NCBI GenBank assembly: GCA_001604035.1
Contig: LVAK01000105.1
Location: 1-40,198, forward strand
DNA: 40,198 nt
Origin: Clostridiales bacterium Firm_05
GTDB lineage: Bacteria; Bacillota; Clostridia; Oscillospirales; Ruminococcaceae
Direction of reading: 5' to 3'
The notes below the pieces were generated by a model. It was not told the origin of the DNA and did not search any database. It saw only the letters and a program-made list of their open reading frames with translations. Position 1 is the first letter of the stretch; the number at the start of each line of letters is the position of its first letter. This document shows positions 8,223 through 14,694 of the stretch, one piece after another. The translations under genes and the position numbers were made by a program.

Positions 8223-9500
8223 TTAAGTCAAGGGCTTATGGCAATTGACAGATTCAAAATCTATTGCATTCAACGCCCTTACTGCTGCATCAGAGAAATC
8301 ACTGCATAATGTTGAGTAAAGTGTCATAAGCTTGTCACCTGTAGATACGGTATCACCTGGCTGTATATGCATTACAATACCTGCTGTTGCATCAACATGG
8401 TCATCCTTTTTTAGTCTGCCTGCACCGAGAAGCAGTGAAGTCATTCCGATCTCCTCGCTGTCGATGCGAAGTATCTTCATATCCTGCATCGCTCTTACCT
8501 CATACGAACATCTTGCCTGAGGAAGGAGTGATACATCGTCACATACTGCCGGATCACCGCCCTGAAGCATTATTGTGCGGCGAAGTACATCAAGAGCTTT
8601 GCCCGAGGCAACGGACTCTTCTGCAAGTTTTCTGCACTGCTGATTATCACCCTTACCGGCAAGTTCAAGAATATCTGCTGCAAGCTCTATACTTGTATCA
8701 TACAGCCTGCCTTTGCATTTCCCCTGAAGAACTTCTATGGCCTCAGCAATTTCAAGTGCGTTTCCAATGTTCATTCCAAGGGGACTGTCCATATCAGTTA
8801 CTTCAGCCTTACAGCGTTTTTCAGCGCCCTTGCCGATCTTTTCCATAAGCGCTGCAAGCTTTTCTGCATCTTTTTTTGTTTTCATAAAAGCGCCTGATCC
8901 ATATTTTACATCAAGCACAAGGCAGTCAGCGTTAACTGCAAGCTTTTTGCTCATTATACTTGCTGCGATAAGCGGAATGCTGTCCACGGTTCCGGTGGCG
9001 TTCCTTAAATCATACATCTTTTTATCCGCAGGACAAAGATCCTCGCTCTGAGAAATGATCGCAAAACCTGTCTTTCGGAGGATATCTTCAAATTCTTCTA
9101 CAGAAAGCTGAGTACGGAAACCGTTTATGCTCTCAAGCTTGTCAATAGTACCACCGGTGTGCCCGAGGCCTCTGCCTGACATCTTTGCAACACATACTCC
9201 ACAAGAAGCTGCGATAGGACCGATTATGAAGCTTGTCTTATCACCTACTCCGCCTGTACTGTGTTTATCAGCTGTAAGGCCAACATTAAGCCGCATGATA
9301 TCTCCACTGTCACGCATAGCATAGGTAAGAGAAAGAGTTTCCTGCTCAGTCAGTCCGTTCAGTCTTACTGCCATGAGCCATGCAGACATCTGATAATCAG
9401 GAATTTCTCCATCAGTATAGCTGTCTACCAGCCAGCGGATCTCATCATCTGTAAGCTGTATACTTTTTTTAGTTTTATTGATTATATCTATGGCGTTCAT
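8223..9500 (-). CDS. pdp: Pyrimidine-nucleoside phosphorylase
   Basis: A 425-residue member of the thymidine/pyrimidine-nucleoside phosphorylase family. It cleaves uridine and (deoxy)thymidine with phosphate to free base and (deoxy)ribose-1-phosphate for salvage. KHSTGGVGDK (79-88) binds phosphate, and the family signature SGRGLGHTGGTIDKLE spans 108-123. RNATGTVDSIPLIAASIMSKK (167-187) carries the base-contacting Arg, Ser and Lys. Length is normal. AGGAGG precedes the start. No other deo genes are adjacent. Confidence 0.95.
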   Translation of the reverse strand: MNAIDIINKTKKSIQLTDDEIRWLVDSYTDGEIPDYQMSAWLMAVRLNGLTEQETLSLTYAMRDSGDIMRLNVGLTADKHSTGGVGDKTSFIIGPIAASCGVCVAKMSGRGLGHTGGTIDKLESINGFRTQLSVEEFEDILRKTGFAIISQSEDLCPADKKMYDLRNATGTVDSIPLIAASIMSKKLAVNADCLVLDVKYGSGAFMKTKKDAEKLAALMEKIGKGAEKRCKAEVTDMDSPLGMNIGNALEIAEAIEVLQGKCKGRLYDTSIELAADILELAGKGDNQQCRKLAEESVASGKALDVLRRTIMLQGGDPAVCDDVSLLPQARCSYEVRAMQDMKILRIDSEEIGMTSLLLGAGRLKKDDHVDATAGIVMHIQPGDTVSTGDKLMTLYSTLCSDFSDAAVRALNAIDFESVNCHKPLT

Positions 9501-9584
9501 ACTCCACCTCCTGTATATGATATTTATATTTTACCATATTTGCCCCAAAATTTCAATAGTTTTTATAAAAATTTATTCAAGTAA

Positions 9585-9836
9585 TCATAAAATTTTCAAT
9601 ATAACCTCACATATAACAAACGGTACTCCAAGAAGTAAGCTTCCACAGCAATTGAATATATTCATTCCCAGATCCAATCCGATTTTTTCCCCAAAATGTG
9701 AAAGCAGGATCAACGCTGTCAGACCGGTCAAAGAACCATAGAGTAATGATCTCATACGGTTTTTTCTTGTGAAGTAGTACAGCCCCATTATCGCAGCTAC
9801 AGCAAAAACAGTGATTGAAAAAATACTTTTATCCAT
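9585..9836 (-). CDS. BofA-like small membrane protein
   Basis: An 83-residue protein with three hydrophobic segments. Its C-terminal half (GLDLGMNIFNCC..LLLGVPFVICEVILKIL) matches the shape of the BofA family, which in Bacillus inhibits processing of pro-sigma-K in the forespore outer membrane. It is the last gene of a run of four small minus-strand genes, 9 bases after its neighbour, with AAGGTG as ribosome-binding site. The family assignment rests on the C-terminal pattern and size. A sporulation role here is inference. Confidence 0.62.
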   Translation of the reverse strand: MDKSIFSITVFAVAAIMGLYYFTRKNRMRSLLYGSLTGLTALILLSHFGEKIGLDLGMNIFNCCGSLLLGVPFVICEVILKIL

Positions 9837-9845
9837 TATTCACCT

Positions 9846-10130
9846 TCATAATAATATGTATCCGAGAGCAAGGATCAGCTTTTTGTCCCCGCCTTCACGC
9901 AAAAGCAGAAATAACAAAGCTGCTATCAATAATTTATCTTTATCAAGCTTTCCGCCCAAAAATTCATCAAGTACAGTTCGGTCTTTCTTTTTTTCATCAT
10001 CTTTTCCAGGTGCCCCCTCGTCAGTATATGTATTATTAGGAGATGATTGTGAACGGCTGTGCATTACATATGATCGTTCTCTTGCTTCCCGACGCATATG
10101 ATCGAGGTTCTGTCTGTCATATACAGCCAT
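9846..10130 (-). CDS. Small protein of unknown function with hydrophobic C-terminus
   Basis: A 94-residue protein. The N-terminal ~55 residues are charged (Arg-rich, then Asp/Lys-rich). The C-terminal ~30 are hydrophobic (LLIAALLFLLLREGG..KLILALGYILL) and could form one or two short membrane segments. GAGGAGG precedes the start. It lies between the 113-residue Met/Leu-rich protein and the BofA-like protein in one operon. I do not recognise a family. Confidence 0.7.
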   Translation of the reverse strand: MAVYDRQNLDHMRREARERSYVMHSRSQSSPNNTYTDEGAPGKDDEKKKDRTVLDEFLGGKLDKDKLLIAALLFLLLREGGDKKLILALGYILL

Positions 10131-10148
10131 TGCACATCTCCTCCTCTT

Positions 10149-10490
10149 TTATATTATATCATTTAGCAGTCCACTTTCTTTGGCCATATTCCACACAGCG
10201 ATCAACTTCAAGAGTTTGATCGCTTTATCTACTTTCTTTTGCTTTTCTTCATTCAGATGAGGCTTTAGAGCAAGTAAAAACTCAGTATTTTTATCGCTCT
10301 GCGCCGCTGAACCTAATAAGCTTCCAAGCTTTATGATACCACTGAAGTCCGTAATATCCACATCGTTTCCGGCTTCAACTTTATCATTTGTACTTTCATC
10401 CGACATCATCATCTGTGCAAGCTCTGAAAGCTGTTTTACACTTTCTTCGTCGGATAATAGCTCACTGAGCTTTGCTGTTATATCGTCCAT
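10149..10490 (-). CDS. Small helical protein of unknown function
   Basis: Start at 10490 is chosen because GGGAGG stands just upstream; an in-frame upstream ATG at 10508 would precede that site. The 113-residue product begins MDDITAKLSELLSDEESVKQL, with a Met-rich QMMMSDE stretch, and ends in a Leu/Lys helix. It has no signal peptide and looks all-helical. It seems to be a recurrent but uncharacterised clostridial protein type. It is co-directional with three other small genes, 18 bases after the 83-residue protein. Confidence 0.7.
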   Translation of the reverse strand: MDDITAKLSELLSDEESVKQLSELAQMMMSDESTNDKVEAGNDVDITDFSGIIKLGSLLGSAAQSDKNTEFLLALKPHLNEEKQKKVDKAIKLLKLIAVWNMAKESGLLNDII

Positions 10491-10508
10491 TTTTTCGCCT
10501 CCCGGCAA

Positions 10509-10760
10509 TTATTTTTCACCAGATAGTTTTTTATAAAGTGACTTAGCCTGAGGAGTGCTCATCATTTTTTCGATAAGTCCCGGATTATTAAGTGCCTGCT
10601 GAAATTTTGCTGCGTCATTTTTGTTCATTGCTGATAATGTATTATCGAATTTTCCTGATTCGAGTTCACTTCTCAGCTGTTCAGATGAAATACCTATCTT
10701 TTTGCTAAGTACGTTTATCAGTCCGTTTGCCTTTTTAGGATCAATTGAATTTCTGTTCAT
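10509..10760 (-). CDS. Small helical protein, first gene of the four-gene small-protein operon
   Basis: An 83-residue, charged, predicted all-helical protein (KKANGLINVLSKKIG..., DAAKFQQALNNPGLIEKMM). GGAGG is 6 bases upstream of the start. It is transcribed divergently from the phosphodiesterase gene. No known domain is recognised. Its length and its Asn/Gln/Lys helix pattern resemble the second protein of the operon, so the two may interact. Confidence 0.7.
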   Translation of the reverse strand: MNRNSIDPKKANGLINVLSKKIGISSEQLRSELESGKFDNTLSAMNKNDAAKFQQALNNPGLIEKMMSTPQAKSLYKKLSGEK

Positions 10761-10795
10761 AATTACCTCCGATCATATTTCTTTATAAATATATA

Positions 10796-10824
10796 TTGCT
10801 TTTTTCTGTTTTTTATGTTATAAT
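10796..10824 (+). promoter_or_regulatory. SigA-type promoter of the phosphodiesterase gene
   Basis: TTGCTT at 10796-10801 and TATAAT at 10819-10824 are separated by 17 bases and lie about 45 bases before the start codon. Confidence 0.7.
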
Positions 10825-10870
10825 CTACTTGGAATACCTTTTGAAAGACATATAATTTAAGGGGGTCAAT

Positions 10871-11353
10871 ATGCGGATCATTGTTTTGTCTGATTCTCAC
10901 GGAGATTACGCCTCACTTGAAAAAGTAATCCTTAGAAATACAGATGCAGACTGGATAATCCATCTTGGCGACGGAGAACGTGAGCTCGATACTTTTGTTG
11001 CTTCTCATCCAGTCATAGCTCCTAAAATAATTCATGTTGCCGGAAACTGTGATTATGCTTCGCTTTCGCATGATGTATTTGTTCTTCCGGTGATGCATCA
11101 TAAGATCCTTGCTACTCACGGCCACAGATATGGTGTAAAGAGCTCTGTTGAAAGACTCAAAATGCTTGCTGAAGAGCATCATTGCGATATAATCCTGTAT
11201 GGTCATACTCACGCAAGAGATCTTCGATTTGAAGACGGATATCACATTATGAATCCGGGCAGCTGCGCCTGTCCTCGTGACGGCAAAGGACCGTCATTCG
11301 GTCATATCGACATATCAGATGCAGGTGTGGTCCTTAATATTACTGATCTATGA
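10871..11353 (+). CDS. YfcE/MJ0936-family metallophosphoesterase
   Basis: A 160-residue metallophosphoesterase of the small YfcE/MJ0936 type, which hydrolyses phosphodiesters with a two-metal centre. Metal ligands are visible in order: Asp8 and His10 (SDSHG), Asp34 (HLGDG), Asn59 (AGNCD), His83 (ATHGH), and His112/His114 (GHTH). Length is normal. AGGGGG stands before the ATG. It is monocistronic with its own promoter and a shared terminator. The physiological substrate is unknown. Confidence 0.92.
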   Translation: MRIIVLSDSHGDYASLEKVILRNTDADWIIHLGDGERELDTFVASHPVIAPKIIHVAGNCDYASLSHDVFVLPVMHHKILATHGHRYGVKSSVERLKMLAEEHHCDIILYGHTHARDLRFEDGYHIMNPGSCACPRDGKGPSFGHIDISDAGVVLNITDL

Positions 11354-11389
11354 TTACAGTATATTCTTTAGCTGTGTTAATTGTTACAT

Positions 11390-11419
11390 AAAAAAGCCGA
11401 TCAACTGACCGGCTTTTTC
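11390..11419. terminator. Bidirectional terminator between phosphodiesterase and rubrerythrin genes
   Basis: AAAAAGCCG (11391-11399) pairs with CGGCTTTTT (11410-11418), with T-runs on both strands. It sits between convergent genes. Confidence 0.88.
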
Positions 11420-11420
11420 T

Positions 11421-12035
11421 TTATTTATACATATTCGCATCTGTGAACGGGGCTTCAGTCTGGCGAATAAAATATCCCCTCTTTGCTCCACATACCGGGC
11501 ACTCATTTGGTGGCTCACTGCCTTTATGAATGTGTCCGCAATTAAGACACAACCAAAGCTCATCGGTACTTTCAGAGCGCTGAAGCATATCCTTATTCCA
11601 TAAATCGTAATAGTATTCAAAGCGCTTGTGATGTGATTCTTCGATCGCTGAAATCATTTCAAATTTAGCTGCAATATCTGCAAATCCTTCTTCACGGGCC
11701 TTTGCGGCAAAAACTGGGTATACCTCTTTAAATTCGTGGAATTCTTCATCCGCCGATTCCTTAAGAAGTTCACCTATATCTGTGAAAACAGATGCCGGAA
11801 AACTTCCTGTTATCTCAATTTTTTCACCTGCACAATCTTTTAGCAGCTCAAAAAATTGTTTTGCATGACGCTCTTCTTGTTCAGCAGTGAATCTGAACAT
11901 TCTTTCAAGAATGATCTGTTCCTGCTGCTGTGCAATAAGTGCTGCCTGATAATAGCGCTGCCTTGACTGACACTCTCCTGCAAACGCACGCATAAGATTT
12001 ATTTTTGTCTCGCTTTTACAAAAAATAGTCTGCAT
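11421..12035 (-). CDS. rbr: Rubrerythrin
   Basis: A 204-residue rubrerythrin. The N-terminal ferritin-like domain carries diiron ligands Glu21, Glu54-x-x-His57, the Glu98/Glu101 pair and the EESHH segment at 132-136. The C-terminal rubredoxin-like domain has CLNC (163, 166) and CPVC (179, 182). It reduces hydrogen peroxide with electrons from NADH or rubredoxin and protects anaerobes against oxygen. That suits its place downstream of the oxygen-sensitive hydrogenase genes. GGAGG is 8 bases before the ATG. Both signals are inside a strong hairpin (12027-12074), suggesting controlled expression. Confidence 0.95.
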   Translation of the reverse strand: MQTIFCKSETKINLMRAFAGECQSRQRYYQAALIAQQQEQIILERMFRFTAEQEERHAKQFFELLKDCAGEKIEITGSFPASVFTDIGELLKESADEEFHEFKEVYPVFAAKAREEGFADIAAKFEMISAIEESHHKRFEYYYDLWNKDMLQRSESTDELWLCLNCGHIHKGSEPPNECPVCGAKRGYFIRQTEAPFTDANMYK

Positions 12036-12074
12036 ATTTTCTGCCTCCTTTTCCAGAGGTAGTATATGCAGACT
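12027..12074 (-). promoter_or_regulatory. Hairpin burying the rubrerythrin start codon and ribosome-binding site
   Basis: A perfect 11-bp inverted repeat: AGTCTGCATAT at 12027-12037 and ATATGCAGACT at 12064-12074. In the minus-strand RNA the 3' arm contains the AUG. Inside the loop, CCUC can pair with the GAGG of the ribosome-binding site. The arm is followed by AUUUUUUG, so the structure also has the shape of an intrinsic terminator. On the plus strand it is followed by TTGTTTTTT. Confidence 0.7.
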
Positions 12075-12080
12075 TGTTTT

Positions 12081-12659
12081 TTATATTCGTTTGCGGTATT
12101 CTTTCAAAAATTCAGCAATATATCGCCTGTTTGGTGTTATAACTTCTATATTGACATCTGGATGTTCAGCAGCATAGATTTTTAGCTCTGCTCCAATATT
12201 TTCAGCGGTTTTGAGATAGTCGGATATTATATACTCATTGTCATATCCCAACCGACACAGCAATATTGCTGTAAGAACACCTGTCCTGTCTTTTCCGGCA
12301 TTGCAGAAATACAGTACATTGTTTTCAGCGTCAATAATAGTTCTTACAATATTTTCCATTTTTTCATCCGCCATTTCAAGATATGAAGATGAAACATCAT
12401 CAGAAGATGCTGGGATACGATTGCCGCCTGTTACAGGCATATGAAGATAATTTATATCCTCTATCATTTCCAGCGGACATGGCTTACTGACATATTCAGC
12501 CTCTGTACGAAGATCTATTACTGTGAGAACGTTGTTTTCTCTTAACCAGTGAATATCTTCCTGGTTAACTATAGACGGAACATCACTGCGTATCAGCCGC
12601 AGGCTGTCCGGCAGAACAGCTCTCATATTTCTTACCGCAGATAAATACATTTTAGTCAT
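12081..12659 (-). CDS. Tyrosine/dual-specificity-type protein phosphatase
   Basis: A 192-residue phosphatase of the Y_phosphatase3 type. The signature FCNAGKDRTGV gives nucleophile Cys119 and Arg125. The first residue of the usual HC motif is Phe here. Upstream, VIDLRTEAEY is the usual N-terminal strand of the fold. The substrate may be phosphotyrosine protein or a phosphoinositide-like compound. The start codon overlaps the stop of the preceding Cys-rich gene by 8 bases (ATGACTAA), so the two are translationally coupled. Confidence 0.85.
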   Translation of the reverse strand: MTKMYLSAVRNMRAVLPDSLRLIRSDVPSIVNQEDIHWLRENNVLTVIDLRTEAEYVSKPCPLEMIEDINYLHMPVTGGNRIPASSDDVSSSYLEMADEKMENIVRTIIDAENNVLYFCNAGKDRTGVLTAILLCRLGYDNEYIISDYLKTAENIGAELKIYAAEHPDVNIEVITPNRRYIAEFLKEYRKRI

Positions 12660-12870
12660 CTCTCAAGTGTTCAGGATATCTAAGACGGATATTCTGTATA
12701 TGTCCACACTGGGGACAGGCATCGCATATAACCTGGCTCTTCTTGGGATGAAGCTTCTGCTCTTCTCCGGCAGGGTAGAACTGTATAGTATATGGTGATG
12801 CAAGGGTTCCGGATACTACCTCAGTAGCACAAAATTCGCAAACCTTATCAATATAGCTTACTCTGTCCAT
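12652..12870 (-). CDS. Small Cys-rich (zinc-ribbon-like) protein downstream of hydA
   Basis: A 72-residue protein. Start at 12870 fits AGGAGA 9 bases upstream; the frame extends further but lacks a site. Two CxxC pairs, CEFC near residue 11 and CDACPQC near residue 50, suggest a zinc ribbon or small metal site. No signal peptide is present. It overlaps the phosphatase gene and follows hydA after a hairpin. I do not recognise the family; a role linked to the hydrogenase is only suggested by position. Confidence 0.75.
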   Translation of the reverse strand: MDRVSYIDKVCEFCATEVVSGTLASPYTIQFYPAGEEQKLHPKKSQVICDACPQCGHIQNIRLRYPEHLRDD

Positions 12871-12892
12871 ATCTTTTATTCTCCTATAGAAA

Positions 12893-12912
12893 GAGCGGGC
12901 CGAAGCCCGCTC
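12893..12912 (-). terminator. UUCG-loop hairpin after hydA
   Basis: GAGCGGGC (12893-12900) pairs with GCCCGCTC (12905-12912) around a loop that is UUCG on the minus strand, an exceptionally stable tetraloop. Only TTTCT follows, so it may be a partial terminator that lowers expression of the downstream genes, or an mRNA stabiliser. Confidence 0.65.
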
Positions 12913-12931
12913 CAGTGGATCCGGCAATGAA

Positions 12932-14680
12932 TTATATCTCGTTGATCTTTCTCTTTACATATGTTGTATGGAGAACTTCATGTGCCTTATGACTGCCTGG
13001 CTTACCGAAGTATTCTTCGTAAACCTTCTTGATAGCTGGATTTTCATGTGACTGTCTGAGAGGCATTGACTTATCAAGGTTGTAGAGGACCTTAGCTCTC
13101 TCAGCTCTGATATCTACAAAGTTTCTTACGCCCATAGGAACCTGAGGCTGACCACCGCCGTTTACACAGCCGCCGGGACAAGCCATGATCTCAATAAACT
13201 GAGCGTCGCACTTGCCAGCTCTGATATCATCAAGAACCTTACGTGCGTTTGAAAGTCCGCTTGCAACCTTAACCTTAACGTTAAGATCACCAACAGCGTA
13301 CTCTGCTTCCTTGATTCCCTCTGTACCACGTACTTCAGGGAGATCTGTTACTGTCTGACCTGTAAGTGTATTTACGGCTGTTCTGAGAGCAGCTTCCATA
13401 ACACCGCCGGTAGCACCAAAGATTACAGCAGCACCGGTTGAAAGTCCGAGAGGATCATCGAACTTCTCGTCCTCAAGTCCGAGGAAGTTGATACCTGCAC
13501 GCTCGATCATTCTGCCGAGCTCACGAGTTGTGAGTGAGTAATCAACGTCAGGAACACCTGCTGCGCTCTGATTGTCACGGCCGATCTCGAACTTCTTAGC
13601 TGTACAAGGCATGATAGATACCATAACGATATTCTTAGGATCGATGCCCATCTTCTCAGCCCAGTATGTCTTAGCTGTTGCACCGAACATCTGCTGAGGT
13701 GACTTACAGCTTGAAAGGTGATCAAGAAGATCAGGATAGTAGTGCTCACAGAATTTTACCCATCCAGGTGAACATGATGTGATGAGCGGGAGGGTTCCGC
13801 CGTTCTGTACACGCTCGATGAACTCGTTTGCCTCTTCCATGATTGTGAGGTCAGCAGCGAAATCAGTATCAAATACCTTATCAAAGCCAAGTCTTCTGAG
13901 AGCAGCTGCCATTTTACCTTCAACGTTTGTACCGATCGGGAGACCGAATGCCTCGCCAAGGCCGGCACGTACAGCAGGTGCTGTCTGAACAAGAACAGTC
14001 TTCTCAGGATCAGCGATAGCTGCCATAACTTCCTTTGTATAATCCTTTTCTGCAATAGCGCCTACAGGACATACTGCAATACACTGACCGCAGGATACGC
14101 AGCTTGTTTCGCCGAGTCCCATATCAAATGCAGAACCGATATATGTCTTGAAACCTCTCTCGTTTGCACCGATAACACCGATGCCCTGTGTCTTAGAACA
14201 TACTGCTACACAGCGGCGGCAAAGGATACACTTGTTGTTATCACGATACATATGAGCAGCACTGCTGTCGATCTCGTACTCGTTCTTGACACCATCAAAT
14301 ACAGAAGCATCCTCAACACCGTAATCCTTAGCAAGCTTCTGGAGCTCACAGTTACCGCTTCTTACACATGAGAGACACTTTCTGTCGTGTGTAGAAAGAA
14401 TGAGTTCAAGAGTTTTCTTTCTTGAAGAGATTACCTTAGGAGAGTTTGTGAGGATCTCCATATTGTTTGAGCAGGGATATACACATCCTGCAACAAGACG
14501 GAAGCCTCTTCCCTCATTTACCTCAGTAACGCAGATACGGCAAGCACCGATCTCGTTGATCTCTTTCATATAGCAAAGTGTCGGAATTTCAAAGCCAGCC
14601 ATATGAGCAGCCTCAAGAACAGTAGTGCCCTTAGGTACTTCTAATTCAACACCGTTGATTTTAACAGTTATATTTTCCAT
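12932..14680 (-). CDS. hydA: [FeFe] hydrogenase catalytic subunit HydA (trimeric, NADH/ferredoxin type)
   Basis: A 582-residue group A [FeFe] hydrogenase. The order is: 2Fe-2S ferredoxin domain (Cys36, 47, 50, 66), His98-Cys102-Cys105-Cys111 cluster, two 4Fe-4S clusters (Cys151/154/157/161 and 194/197/200/204), then the H-cluster domain. The latter has TSCSPGW (Cys303), MPCTAKKFE (Cys359) and MACPGGCVNGGGQP (Cys501, Cys505). In L1 the second of the two usual adjacent cysteines is Ser. With hydB and hydC upstream it should form the soluble electron-bifurcating HydABC that makes H2 from NADH plus reduced ferredoxin, as known in Ruminococcus albus and Thermotoga. GGAGG precedes the start, 14 bases after hydB. 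Confidence 0.96.
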   Translation of the reverse strand: MENITVKINGVELEVPKGTTVLEAAHMAGFEIPTLCYMKEINEIGACRICVTEVNEGRGFRLVAGCVYPCSNNMEILTNSPKVISSRKKTLELILSTHDRKCLSCVRSGNCELQKLAKDYGVEDASVFDGVKNEYEIDSSAAHMYRDNNKCILCRRCVAVCSKTQGIGVIGANERGFKTYIGSAFDMGLGETSCVSCGQCIAVCPVGAIAEKDYTKEVMAAIADPEKTVLVQTAPAVRAGLGEAFGLPIGTNVEGKMAAALRRLGFDKVFDTDFAADLTIMEEANEFIERVQNGGTLPLITSCSPGWVKFCEHYYPDLLDHLSSCKSPQQMFGATAKTYWAEKMGIDPKNIVMVSIMPCTAKKFEIGRDNQSAAGVPDVDYSLTTRELGRMIERAGINFLGLEDEKFDDPLGLSTGAAVIFGATGGVMEAALRTAVNTLTGQTVTDLPEVRGTEGIKEAEYAVGDLNVKVKVASGLSNARKVLDDIRAGKCDAQFIEIMACPGGCVNGGGQPQVPMGVRNFVDIRAERAKVLYNLDKSMPLRQSHENPAIKKVYEEYFGKPGSHKAHEVLHTTYVKRKINEI

Positions 14681-14694
14681 TACTATTCCTCCGC

